From Pseudonocardia sp. SCN 73-27 (GTDB lineage: Bacteria > Actinomycetota > Actinomycetes > Mycobacteriales > Pseudonocardiaceae), in NCBI GenBank assembly GCA_001725415.1, contig MEGH01000004.1:161964-225963 (forward strand): a DNA stretch of 64,000 nt, written 5' to 3'. The notes beneath the pieces were generated by a model. It made no database searches, had not been told where the DNA came from, and saw only the letters and a list, made by a program, of their open reading frames with translations. Positions 52,810 to 61,189 of this stretch are shown here, in pieces. The translations under genes were made by a program, and so were the position numbers. Numbering within the stretch: position 1 is the stretch's first letter; each line of letters opens with the position of its first letter.

Positions 52810-53980
52810 GAGCGCAGTCGCGGACGAAGGCCAGGCCGTCGATCCGCGGCAGGTGCGCCGGGTCGAGCGGGGCGTAGCCGAACCAGGGCGACACCCGCGC
52901 CGGGGCGGACGGGTCGAACGCGCGTGGGTCGGCCAGCACCCGTGGCGCGCCGAGCGCGGACAACCGGCCCTCGACGGTGTCGGCGGCGGGCGCGTCCACG
53001 TCGTGCGCGGGGATGGTGCCGACGGCGGTGTGCACGAACGCGTAGTCGTCGCCGAGCCGGGCGTCGACGATCGCGCCTGCGCTCCACCAGTGCACCGGGA
53101 CGCCGCCCATCCGCATCGAGCTCTCGTCGCGCTGCAGGTGCGCGTTGTGCGCGAAGACGAGGACCGGGCCGCGGTCGGCGGCCGCGAGCAGGTTCTGCGC
53201 CATCATCGCGTCGCGCACGCCGAGCAGCCGCGCGATCCGCGCGGGCGAGGTGTCGGCCATCCAGGAGTGGTAGCGCAGCAGCCCGACGGCGGTGCGCCCG
53301 TGCAGCACCGCCCGGTCCCACTCGTCGCGCGACGACACCGCCCGCAGGCCGGGGGACCACGCGTCGAGCAGATCGACGAGGTCGTCGGCGAGCAGCCGCA
53401 ACGCCTGCGCGTCCGAGGTCCGGCCCACCGAGCGCGTCGGGTGGTACATCGCGGCGGCTTCGGTCCAGCGGGCGTCGTCACCGACGAGGGAGTCGAGGTC
53501 GGTGGCGGTGCAGGGCAGCAGCGACGCGTCGAGGCGGGCGGCCAGGAACGTGTGCAGCGCCGTCAGGGTCGCGCGCGGGCTCGCCGCGGCGGTGATCTCC
53601 AGCGGCCCGTCGACCCCCGCGAACCGCACCTGCTCCGCGGCCGCACGGCCCGCGTTGTGGGCGCGCATCCACGCGACCAGGGCCCGGTTGCCGGGCTGGG
53701 TGCCCCATTCGTGGCTGAAGCCACGGGCCATGACCTCGTCGAGGTCGCCGGCGCCGGTCGTGACGTGGTCGTCGACGAGCAGGCCCGCGACGCAGTCGCT
53801 CTCGACGGCGATCGTGCGGTAACCCTCGTGTTCGACGAGGTCGCGGAACAGGTCGTTGCGCAGGGCGAGCAGCTCCTCCTCGCCGTGGGTGGGTTCGCCG
53901 AGGGCGAGGACGCAGGGCCGGCGGCCCAGCAGGCCGAGGACGGCCGCGGCATCGACGATGCTGCTGTGAGCGGTATTCAT
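52784..53980 (-). CDS. Erythromycin esterase-like protein
   Basis: 398 residues. ALGEPTHGEEE (conserved Glu/His), GYRTIAVESDC, GFSHEWGT, FAHNAHLQRDES near 270-285 match the EreA/TraB-like fold. Known members hydrolyse macrolide lactones, but most actinobacterial homologs are uncharacterised. ATG 53980 preferred; GTG 54004 in frame would overlap the operator. Divergent from a MerR-type regulator. Confidence 0.85.
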   Translation of the reverse strand: MNTAHSSIVDAAAVLGLLGRRPCVLALGEPTHGEEELLALRNDLFRDLVEHEGYRTIAVESDCVAGLLVDDHVTTGAGDLDEVMARGFSHEWGTQPGNRALVAWMRAHNAGRAAAEQVRFAGVDGPLEITAAASPRATLTALHTFLAARLDASLLPCTATDLDSLVGDDARWTEAAAMYHPTRSVGRTSDAQALRLLADDLVDLLDAWSPGLRAVSSRDEWDRAVLHGRTAVGLLRYHSWMADTSPARIARLLGVRDAMMAQNLLAAADRGPVLVFAHNAHLQRDESSMRMGGVPVHWWSAGAIVDARLGDDYAFVHTAVGTIPAHDVDAPAADTVEGRLSALGAPRVLADPRAFDPSAPARVSPWFGYAPLDPAHLPRIDGLAFVRDCALSSGTPAP

Positions 53981-53984
53981 TGCC

Positions 53985-54030
53985 TCAACGGTATCGTTGA
54001 ACACTCGGTTGAGACTTTCACACGATACCG
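53985..54030. promoter_or_regulatory. MerR-type operator region
   Basis: TCAACGGTATCGTTGA (53985-54000) is a perfect 16-base palindrome, then CGGTTGAG and an ACGATACCG that repeats CGGTATCGT in reverse. Repeats fit binding by the divergent tandem-HTH regulator. Confidence 0.6.
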
Positions 54031-54038
54031 GCGGGACA

Positions 54039-54749
54039 ATGCCAGAGAACCCTCAACGGAGGCTGCGCCCCGTCGATCTCGCGCGGGCGCACGGCCTCTC
54101 CACGCAGGCGGTCCGCAACCACGAGGCCGCAGGCATCCTCCCGCCCGCCACGCGCAGCCCGCACGGCTACCGCCACTACACACCGCGGCACGCGCAGGCA
54201 CTGGCCGCGTTCCTCGCGCTCGTCCCGGGCCACGGGCACGGCCCCGCCACGGCGATCATGCGGGCGGTCAACGACGGGTCCGTCGACACCGCGCTGCGGA
54301 TCGTCGACGACAGCCACGCCCGGCTCGTCGACGACCGGGCCGTCCTGCGGGCCGTCGAGACGGCCCTCGCCGACCTGGAGCCTCCAACGCCGTCCCCGTC
54401 GTTCGGCGGCGAGATGTATGTCGGACCACTGGCGCACCGCCTCGGGATCCGGCCGGCCACACTGCGGCGCTGGGAACGCGCCGGGGTCGTCGCCCCGCGC
54501 CGCGACCCGGCCACCGGCTACCGCGTCTACGACGCCGCCGACGTCCGCGACGCCCTCATGGTTGGGCAGCTGCGCCGCGGCGGGTACCGGCTGGAGCAGA
54601 TCGCACCGGTCGTCGCGCACGTCCGGGCGGCGGGCGGTGTCGAACCGCTCGAACCGGTGCTGCGCGACTGGCGGGCCCGCCTCGCCGCCCGCAGCCGCGC
54701 GATGCTGCGCGGCGCCGCCGCCCTCGACGCCTACCTCGCCGGGGACTGA
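54039..54749 (+). CDS. MerR-family regulator with two HTH domains (TioE-like)
   Basis: 236 residues. First HTH LRPVDLARAHGLSTQAVRNHEAAGILPP...GYRHYT (res ~8-50); second YVGPLAHRLGIRPATLRRWERAGVVAPRRD...GYRVYDAADV (res ~128-170), each with its own wing. Tandem MerR domains are unusual and recall the TioE family. ATG 54039; TTG 53997 is in frame. Likely controls the esterase-like gene. Confidence 0.85.
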   Translation: MPENPQRRLRPVDLARAHGLSTQAVRNHEAAGILPPATRSPHGYRHYTPRHAQALAAFLALVPGHGHGPATAIMRAVNDGSVDTALRIVDDSHARLVDDRAVLRAVETALADLEPPTPSPSFGGEMYVGPLAHRLGIRPATLRRWERAGVVAPRRDPATGYRVYDAADVRDALMVGQLRRGGYRLEQIAPVVAHVRAAGGVEPLEPVLRDWRARLAARSRAMLRGAAALDAYLAGD

Positions 54750-54776
54750 CGAGGTCGGGCCGGGGTACGCGCGCGT

Positions 54777-55199
54777 GTGAGCACCGACCTCGACGCCCTG
54801 CGCGCCGCCGCCCGATGCACCGACTGCGAGCTGTCCGAAGACGCCACACAGGCCGTGTTCGGCGCGGGCCCGCCGTCGGCGTGGCTGATGCTGGTGGGGG
54901 AGCAGCCCGGTGACCGGGAGGACCTCGTCCGCGCCTGCCGGCACTGGTTCGACGACGAGCTCGACGTCGTCGGGCCGCAGGTCGTCGCGACGCTGGGGGC
55001 GACGGCGGCGAAGGCGCTGGTCGGGCCGGACGTCCGGATCACCGGCGAGCGCGGCCGGGCGCGCGAGTGGAACGGCAGGCAGCTGGTGCCGACGGTGCAC
55101 CCGTCGTCGATCCTGCGCGGCCCGCCGGACGCGCGGGAGTCGGCGCTGGACGCCCTCGCCACGGACCTGTCGGTGGCCGCGGCGTTGCGCCCCCGATGA
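54777..55199 (+). CDS. UdgX-like uracil-DNA glycosylase lacking its central region
   Basis: 140 residues against ~200 for the family. N-terminal CTDCELSEDATQAVFGAG...MLVGEQPGDREDL (iron-sulfur Cys pair and the water-activating motif) joins directly to ACRHWFDDELDVVGPQVVATLGATAAKAL and VPTVHPSSILRG. About 60 residues normally in between, containing GPAGRLL, the TNAVK strand and the KRRIH loop of UdgX, are absent without a frameshift. The protein probably cannot form the covalent uracil adduct. GTG start, 27 bases after the MerR gene. Confidence 0.85.
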   Translation: MSTDLDALRAAARCTDCELSEDATQAVFGAGPPSAWLMLVGEQPGDREDLVRACRHWFDDELDVVGPQVVATLGATAAKALVGPDVRITGERGRAREWNGRQLVPTVHPSSILRGPPDARESALDALATDLSVAAALRPR

Positions 55200-55275
55200 G
55201 GTGCCCGTCAGCCGCGGGATCGTCGGTCGACCCCGCGTACCCGGTGCGGCACAGCGTCATGTCAGCCCCGCCGGC

Positions 55276-57621
55276 CTACTTCGTGGCGCTGACGTTCCAC
55301 ACCTGCGTGCCCGCGGTGCAGCCCGTGGCCGGGATGGTGTGCTCCATGCGACCGTTCACCCCGGTCGCGGCCCACGCCGTGTTCTGCACCGACGCGTCCG
55401 TCGCCGACAGCGTCAGCATGAACGTCGCCGCGATGGGGCTGCCGTTGCAGTTGTAGCCGTACTGCTCGGCGATGGTACCGCCGACCGACCAGGCGCCGCT
55501 GCCGTCGGCACTCATCGTCAGGTTGCCGGCCCACTGCCCGTTGGGGGCGCGCGCCGTGCAGGTCTTGCGGTTGCAGTCGCTGATGATCACCGAGATCTCG
55601 AGGTTCGTCGACTTCGCGCAGTCGGACAGGTTGCAGTTGGCCTGCTGCCCCTTGAGGACGTAGGCGCCCTCGAGGGAGGCGTTGGCGGGCACGGCCTCGA
55701 AGTCGTCGCCACCGGTGGAGCCGGCGGGCCGGCGCAGGTTCGCGTTGGACAGGTCGATGAGGCCGAGCTCCTTGACCGCCTCGCCGGCTCCGACGACGGC
55801 GAGCGTCCGGTCCTTGTCGTAGCCGGGCCACGGGGCGCCGTCGGTCGACGCGGACGGGTCGGTGCTGCCCGGCGCGGTGAGCGGGTTGCCCGACGCGCAG
55901 CGCACCCGCGGGATGCCGTAGGAGTCGACGAGGACGGCGGTGCCCGCCTGCAGCACGGCCGGTGCCTGCTCGGCCTTCCCGTCGGTCCGGCCGTGCTCGG
56001 TGACGCGGGTGTCGGCGGCGAGCAGCACCGGGGTCAGCTCACGCAGGTAGGGGGTGATGTCGCCACTGGACAGGACGGTCGGGGTGCGGCTCCAGCGCAG
56101 GCCCGGGTCGGTGCGCAGCGCGGTCACCCAGGCGCCCGCGATGTCGGCGTGCCCGGACAGGAACGTCGACAGCCCGTCACGGTCGCAGGACGCGCTGCCC
56201 TTGACCCCGCGGTAGAGGCCGTCGGTGCTGCCGGGGACGGCGTCGCGGTTGGTCGCGTCCTTGGGCACCGACGACGCGTACACCGAGCCGGTCAGCCCGG
56301 AGGTGCGGGAGAAGTCGGTGGTGAACGCCCCGAGCACCGACGCGCCGATGGCGGGCTGGAACACGAGGTCGTTGCTGCTGCGCGACAGGAACCACCAGGT
56401 CCCGCCGCCGGCGAGCAGGGCGACGACCACGACGATCGCGGCGACGATCGGCCACTTCTTGCGCGGGCCCTTGCCCGTCGCGGACTGGGGCGGCGTGGTG
56501 CCCCACGGGTTGGTGGGGGCACCCGGCCCGGTGGCCGCGGCGGCGAACGCGGGCTGCGGCGTCCAGCTGTCGGGACCGGGTGGCGGGGACACCACCGGCG
56601 GCGTCGTGCCGTACGGCGGGGGTGCGGTCCCGTATGTGGGGGGAGCCGTGCCGTGCGCCGGCGGAGTCGTGCCGTGGGCCGGGGGAGTGGTCCCGTAGGA
56701 GGGGGGAACCGTCCCGCCGAAACCGTCGGGGGAGCCGATCAGCGTCGGCGCGGGAGGCGGACCGGGGGCGGCGACGGGACGGCCCGATTGCAGCGCACGT
56801 GCCTCGGCGACGGCATCGGCCATCGACTGCGGCCGCTGCGTCGGGTCGAGCGCGGCCATCCGCACCAGCAGCGCCGTGAACTCCGGCGGCACGCCCGGCA
56901 CGATCGGCTGCGGCAGCCCACCGCGCAGGATGCGGGCGACCATCGGGCCGGGGCCCGCATCGCTGTCGTCGCGGAACGGGCCGCGCCCGCACAGCAGCTC
57001 CCACACCGTCGTCGCGAGGGAGTAGACGTCGGACAGGACCGTCGGCCGGACGTTGTCGAGCACCTCGGGCGCGACGTGGTCGAGGCTGTAGCCGCCCGCG
57101 ACCGTCTGGGACTGGGCGCTCACGGTGCCGCGTGCGACGCCGAAGTCGGTCAGCGCCGGCGTCCCGTAGTCGGTGATCATGATGTTGGCCGGCTTGACGT
57201 CGCAGTGCAGCACGCCCTGCGCGTGCGCGGCGACGAGTGCCTCGCCGACGCGGATCAGCACGTCGAGGGCGTCGGCCGGGGGCATCGGGCCGTGCTGGCG
57301 CAGCGCGGCCGCGTAGGAGCCGCGGGCGCACAGCTGCAGCGCGAGCCACGGGTGGTTGCCGACGACGCCGGCGTCGTACAGCGCGACGATGTGGGGGTGC
57401 TGCGACAGCGCGGCCATGGCCTGGCGTTCGCGCTCGAACCGGCCGCGGGCGTCGGGATCGCGCAGGTCGACGTCGAGCAGCTTGAGCGCCACCGACCGCC
57501 CCGCGGACACCTGGGTGGCCTCCCAGACCACACTCGAGGCGCCCCGGCCGACGATCCGGATCGGGACGTACCCGGGCGGGACGGCGCCACCCGGACCGGA
57601 CCCGGCTCCCGTGCTGTTCAC
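55276..57621 (-). CDS. PknB-type membrane Ser/Thr protein kinase
   Basis: 781 residues. Kinase domain ~15-270: GRGASSVVWEA, VALKLLD, HCDVKPANIM (non-RD: Cys for Arg), DFGVA, APEV. Then a Pro-rich juxtamembrane with repeated PPxYGT/PPAHGT units (~295-370), TM helix IVAAIVVVVALLAGG near 395, and ~360 extracytoplasmic residues with paired Cys (CNLSDC, CNRKTC) but no PASTA repeats. GTG 57621 with GAGGGGGAG upstream. Ligand unknown. Confidence 0.92.
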   Translation of the reverse strand: MNSTGAGSGPGGAVPPGYVPIRIVGRGASSVVWEATQVSAGRSVALKLLDVDLRDPDARGRFERERQAMAALSQHPHIVALYDAGVVGNHPWLALQLCARGSYAAALRQHGPMPPADALDVLIRVGEALVAAHAQGVLHCDVKPANIMITDYGTPALTDFGVARGTVSAQSQTVAGGYSLDHVAPEVLDNVRPTVLSDVYSLATTVWELLCGRGPFRDDSDAGPGPMVARILRGGLPQPIVPGVPPEFTALLVRMAALDPTQRPQSMADAVAEARALQSGRPVAAPGPPPAPTLIGSPDGFGGTVPPSYGTTPPAHGTTPPAHGTAPPTYGTAPPPYGTTPPVVSPPPGPDSWTPQPAFAAAATGPGAPTNPWGTTPPQSATGKGPRKKWPIVAAIVVVVALLAGGGTWWFLSRSSNDLVFQPAIGASVLGAFTTDFSRTSGLTGSVYASSVPKDATNRDAVPGSTDGLYRGVKGSASCDRDGLSTFLSGHADIAGAWVTALRTDPGLRWSRTPTVLSSGDITPYLRELTPVLLAADTRVTEHGRTDGKAEQAPAVLQAGTAVLVDSYGIPRVRCASGNPLTAPGSTDPSASTDGAPWPGYDKDRTLAVVGAGEAVKELGLIDLSNANLRRPAGSTGGDDFEAVPANASLEGAYVLKGQQANCNLSDCAKSTNLEISVIISDCNRKTCTARAPNGQWAGNLTMSADGSGAWSVGGTIAEQYGYNCNGSPIAATFMLTLSATDASVQNTAWAATGVNGRMEHTIPATGCTAGTQVWNVSATK

Positions 57622-57808
57622 GCTGTGCTCCCCCTCGACAGCCCCGATACCGCGCGCGGAGGTGCCGTCGCCCTTGGCGTCGCCCGACCGCGGCCATCCG
57701 TTACGCGCAGTATTCCCAGGTGCCTCCGGACAGGCGTCCGCGGCCCTCGGGAGGCCGCGCACGTCCGAGATCTCCCGTGGGAGCCGCCCCCGATGACAGA
57801 CTGCGCGG

Positions 57809-58642
57809 ATGGCGAAGGACAAGGCGGGCGACGAGACGGCCGCGGGGGACAAGCCCGCCCGTGTTCCGAGGAAGGCCTACGAGGCCGAGCTGCTGCGGCT
57901 GCAGGGCGAGCTCGTGCAGATGCAGGAGTGGGTGCGCGACACCGGGGCGCGGATCGTCGTCGCCTTCGAGGGCCGCGACGCCGCGGGCAAGGGCGGCGCG
58001 ATCAAACGGGTCACCGAGCACCTCAACCCCCGCGTCGCACGGATCGTCGCGCTGCCCGCGCCGACGGAGCGCCAGCGCACGCAGTGGTACTTCCAGCGCT
58101 ACATCGAGCACCTGCCCGCGGCCGGGGAGATCGTGCTGCTCGACCGCAGCTGGTACAACCGCGCCGGCGTCGAACGCGTCATGGGCTTCTGCACGCCCGA
58201 GGAGTACCAGCGCTTCATGCGCCAGTGCCCGATCTTCGAGAACCTGCTCGTCGAGGACGGGATCCTGTTGCGCAAGTACTGGTTCTCGGTGAGCGACGAC
58301 GAGCAGGTGCGCCGCTTCTCCGAGCGCGCGGCCGACCCGCTCAAGCAGTGGAAGCTCTCGCCGATGGACCTGGAGTCGATCACCCGCTGGGACTCCTACT
58401 CCCAGGCCAAGGACGACATGCTCGTGCACACCGACACCGAGTCCTCGCCGTGGTGGGTCGTCGAGGCCGAGGACAAGCGGGCGGCGCGGCTCAACATGAT
58501 CCACCACCTGCTGACGTCGATCCCGTGGCAGCCCGTCCAGCGCCCGGCGCTGTCGCTGCCCGACAGGCCCGCCGGGTCCGGCTACGTCCGGCCGCCGCGG
58601 GAGATCCAGCGCAGCGTGCCCGACCACGCGGCCACCCTGTAG
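57809..58642 (+). CDS. Polyphosphate kinase 2 (PPK2) family protein
   Basis: 277 residues. VVAFEGRDAAGKGGAIKR (Walker A), LLDRSWYNRAGVERVMGFC (Walker B/lid), KYWFSVSDDEQ. Transfers phosphate between polyphosphate and nucleoside di-/triphosphates. ATG 57809, divergent from the kinase across 187 bases that probably hold both promoters. Confidence 0.94.
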   Translation: MAKDKAGDETAAGDKPARVPRKAYEAELLRLQGELVQMQEWVRDTGARIVVAFEGRDAAGKGGAIKRVTEHLNPRVARIVALPAPTERQRTQWYFQRYIEHLPAAGEIVLLDRSWYNRAGVERVMGFCTPEEYQRFMRQCPIFENLLVEDGILLRKYWFSVSDDEQVRRFSERAADPLKQWKLSPMDLESITRWDSYSQAKDDMLVHTDTESSPWWVVEAEDKRAARLNMIHHLLTSIPWQPVQRPALSLPDRPAGSGYVRPPREIQRSVPDHAATL

Positions 58643-58649
58643 GACGCTC

Positions 58650-59606
58650 CTAGCTCCAGATCGTCACGTACACGGGCGGGCGGAACCGCGCAGGGGCCAG
58701 TCCCTCACCCGGTGCCCGCAGCAGCTTCATCGCCTCCGGCGTGGACAGGAAGTGCCGCAGCGACGACGCGGCTGCCGAGCGCCGGTCCACCGGCAGCGTC
58801 GACACGTGCCAGACGACGTCGATGGGCGTGCCGGGGAGCTCGACCACGGTGAGCTCGCGGCGCCGGACGTGGTGCACCGCAAGATGTGCGATGCCGGGGG
58901 CGACGCCCGCGCCGCGGGCGGCGGCGTCCCAGGCTGCGGTCTGCGTCGGGAACACCGACAGGCTCGACTCGGGGATGCGCGCGGCGCGCAGCAGCCGGCC
59001 GACGTCGCTGTCCGGGTCGGTCGCCGACGTCTCGACCAGCCACGGCCAGCGCGCGGGCGGGCCGGTGAAACGGGCGTCGGGGGCGGCGAGCACGACGAGC
59101 CGCGCGCGGAAGATCGGCTCGCTCACCAGCCCCATCGAGCGCTCGCCGCCAAGGTGCGGGCCCAGCGCGACGTCGGCCAGGCGCTGGGAGACGAGCGCGC
59201 CCATCTCCGCGGTGGTCGCGACGCCGGAGCTGATCTCGATCGTCCCGGACGACCGCGCCCCGAACGTCTCGCCCAACGGACCGGCGACGAACTCGACGAC
59301 CGGGCTCGGCGCGACCAGCCGCAGCTGCTCGGGCGCGCCCTTGGCCGAGCGCACCGCCGACTCCGCCTCCGCGCCCAGCGCCACCATCTGTGCCGCGATC
59401 GCGAGCAGCCGGGTGCCGCCCGCCGTCATGGTCATGCCGTTCCCGCTGCGCACCAGCAGGGGATCGCCGAGGTACTTGCGCAGCGCCGCCAGGGCCTGGG
59501 AGACGGCGGGCTCGCTGACCGACAGCGCGTTCGCGGCCGCCTTGACCGACCCCAGGCGCGCCACGAGCACGAACGCGCTCAGCTGCGTCAGCGTCATGCC
59601 AGGCAT
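58650..59606 (-). CDS. LysR-family transcriptional regulator
   Basis: 318 residues. N-terminal HTH FVLVARLGSVKAAANALSVSEPAVSQALAALRKYLGDPLLVR, then a substrate-binding domain. Start M1 or M4. Convergent with PPK2 (8-base gap). Target not evident. Confidence 0.92.
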   Translation of the reverse strand: MPGMTLTQLSAFVLVARLGSVKAAANALSVSEPAVSQALAALRKYLGDPLLVRSGNGMTMTAGGTRLLAIAAQMVALGAEAESAVRSAKGAPEQLRLVAPSPVVEFVAGPLGETFGARSSGTIEISSGVATTAEMGALVSQRLADVALGPHLGGERSMGLVSEPIFRARLVVLAAPDARFTGPPARWPWLVETSATDPDSDVGRLLRAARIPESSLSVFPTQTAAWDAAARGAGVAPGIAHLAVHHVRRRELTVVELPGTPIDVVWHVSTLPVDRRSAAASSLRHFLSTPEAMKLLRAPGEGLAPARFRPPVYVTIWS

Positions 59607-59640
59607 TGTCGACCATCGACGCCCATGATCGGGGCACCGT

Positions 59641-59654
59641 TAAGCGATCACTTA
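59641..59654. promoter_or_regulatory. Palindrome TAAGCGatCaCTTA
   Basis: One-mismatch version of TAAGCGnnCGCTTA, overlapping the stop codon of the histidine-kinase fragment and 34 bases upstream of the LysR start. Confidence 0.5.
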
Positions 59655-59812
59655 GGACGCGTCACCGCTGCGTGTGGTGGGTCGTGCGGCACCGTCAGGA
59701 CGGGCAGCCGGGCCTCGACGACGGTGCCCCCGCCCGCACGCGGCCCCACCCGCAGCCGGCCGCCTGCTGCCTCGCCCCGGTCGGCGAGTCCCCGCCGGCG
59801 TCGCCGCTGCGA
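59648..59812 (-). pseudogene. Histidine-kinase C-terminal remnant (HATPase tail)
   Basis: On the - strand the frame reads RRGLADRGEAAGGRLRVGP then GGGTVVEARLPV and ends TGA at 59648. This matches the last part (G2 box) of NarL-type sensor-kinase ATPase domains. No start, no upstream domains, no response regulator. The fragment is bounded by the palindromes at 59641 and 59815. Probably a relic of a lost two-component system. Confidence 0.7.
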
Positions 59813-59814
59813 TT

Positions 59815-59828
59815 TAAGCGAACGCTTA
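59815..59828. promoter_or_regulatory. Palindrome TAAGCGaaCGCTTA
   Basis: Perfect 14-base palindrome at the other edge of the kinase remnant; similar to the copy at 59641. Resembles a TetR/other repressor site, but no cognate regulator gene is seen. Confidence 0.5.
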
Positions 59829-59946
59829 GCCGAGGGTGTCGTCCCGGGGGCTCTGCGGCGAGACTCGGCTCAACGGCGGACGGTGCTGCGGTGGCGCGGC
59901 AGACGGGCCACCATGGACGCTGAACCGCCGCGGGAGGAGGACGACG

Positions 59947-60261
59947 ATGTCCGAGCGCGAGACCGGCACCGACCCCGACAGCGATGCTGCCCTCACCGTG
60001 CTGCGCGGAATCTGGTCGGCCACCGGCCAGACCAGCGCCGAGCTGGAAGAACGCTTCGGCCGCCGCCCCGGCAAGGTCTGCAAGAACATGAAGAACATCG
60101 GCTTCGGCGGCATGCCCGGCGACCCGATCGACGGCGACACCAACACCCCCGTCGACGAGGACGTCCGCGCCGCATGGCGCCGGCGTCTGGAGCGCGACGG
60201 CAAGCTGCACCCGCGCGGGCGCAGCGTCGGCGAGACCCTCAACTCCCGTGAGTGGCGATAG
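59947..60261 (+). CDS. Small unknown protein
   Basis: 104 residues, ATG with GGGAGGAGG upstream. Acidic N-terminus, then RGIWSATGQTSAELEERFGRRPGKVCKNMKNIGFGGMPGDPIDGD. Two Lys-rich helices and a Gly-rich turn; single Cys. No family recognised. The last five codons and the stop (TAG) lie in palindrome copy 4. Lead gene before the MoxR/vWA pair. Confidence 0.75.
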   Translation: MSERETGTDPDSDAALTVLRGIWSATGQTSAELEERFGRRPGKVCKNMKNIGFGGMPGDPIDGDTNTPVDEDVRAAWRRRLERDGKLHPRGRSVGETLNSREWR

Positions 60262-60287
60262 TGGCCATGGCGGCCATTGCCACTCAC
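60248..60287. repeat. Dispersed palindrome, copy 4 (GTGAGTGG type)
   Basis: Arms GTGAGTGGC...GCCACTCAC with centre GGCCATGGCGGCC; several inner mismatches, so a less perfect member related to copy 2. Supplies the stop of the preceding gene and lies 30 bases before the next start. Confidence 0.85.
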
Positions 60288-60316
60288 GAGTCCCCCTGTT
60301 CCGAGGAGACCGTGCG

Positions 60317-61189
60317 TTGACCCGACCCGGCTCGGTTGCCGAGCTCACCGACGCCCTGCGCGCCACCGGTTACCTGGCCGACCGCGGCCTGGCCACCGCC
60401 GTCCACGTCGCGCTCGGGCTCGACCGGCCCGTCCTGCTCGAGGGCGAGGTCGGCGTCGGCAAGACGGAGCTGGCCAAGGCGCTCGCGGACGTGTTGGGGC
60501 GCAGGCTGATCCGGCTGCAGTGCCACGAGGGCATCGACGCCGCCCAGGCCCTCTACGAGTGGGACCACGCCCGTCAGCTCATGCACATCCGGGCGCTGCA
60601 GGAAACTGCGTCTGCAGACGGAGACGCCGTCGACGCCCTGTTCGGCCCCAAGTTCCTGCAGGAACGCCCCCTGCTCGCCGCCGTCCGGGCCGGTGCCGGG
60701 GCGGTGCTGCTCGTCGACGAGATCGACCGCGCCGACGACGAGTTCGAGGCCTTCCTGCTGGAGCTGCTGTCGGACTTCCAGGTGACGATCCCCGAGATCG
60801 GAACCGTTGCCGCCCAGGAGCCGCCGCTCGTGCTCCTCACGTCGAACCGCACCCGCGAGCTGCACGACGCCCTCAAGCGCCGCTGCCTCTACCACTGGAT
60901 CGGCTATCCGTCGGCGGCCCGCGAGGTCGCCATCGTCCGGTCACGCCGTCCCGAGGTGTCCGAGGCGCTCGCCGAGTCGGTCGTCGCGGCCGTGCACCGC
61001 CTGCGCGCCATGGATCTCGCCAAGCCGCCCGGCGTCGCCGAGACCATCGACTGGGCCCGCACCCTGGAGTTCCTCGGCGACGACCTCGACGCCGCCTCCG
61101 CCGACCTCACGCTCGGCTCGGTCGTGAAGGACCACGACGACGAGGAGCTCGTCCGCACGCGGCTCGACGAGCTGACCGCGCGTGGCTGA
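60317..61189 (+). CDS. MoxR-type AAA+ ATPase (CoxD-like)
   Basis: 290 residues. Walker A LEGEVGVGKTELAKAL, Walker B VLLVDEIDRADDEFEAFLLELL, sensor-1 LVLLTSNRTRELHDALKRRC, all typical of MoxR chaperone ATPases. TTG 60317 chosen for GAGGAGAC 7 bases upstream; an in-frame GTG at 60248 would read through palindrome 4. Overlaps the vWA gene by 8 bases, its usual partner. Confidence 0.92.
   Translation: MTRPGSVAELTDALRATGYLADRGLATAVHVALGLDRPVLLEGEVGVGKTELAKALADVLGRRLIRLQCHEGIDAAQALYEWDHARQLMHIRALQETASADGDAVDALFGPKFLQERPLLAAVRAGAGAVLLVDEIDRADDEFEAFLLELLSDFQVTIPEIGTVAAQEPPLVLLTSNRTRELHDALKRRCLYHWIGYPSAAREVAIVRSRRPEVSEALAESVVAAVHRLRAMDLAKPPGVAETIDWARTLEFLGDDLDAASADLTLGSVVKDHDDEELVRTRLDELTARG

Noticed and set aside
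54910-58653. 1247-codon rightward frame
   Set aside because: Shadow across UdgX-like, kinase (antisense) and PPK2; low-complexity Arg/Gly/Ala composition.
60248-60316. GTG at 60248 as start of the MoxR gene
   Set aside because: Would translate the palindrome; TTG at 60317 has a properly spaced GAGGAGAC and gives the family N-terminus.
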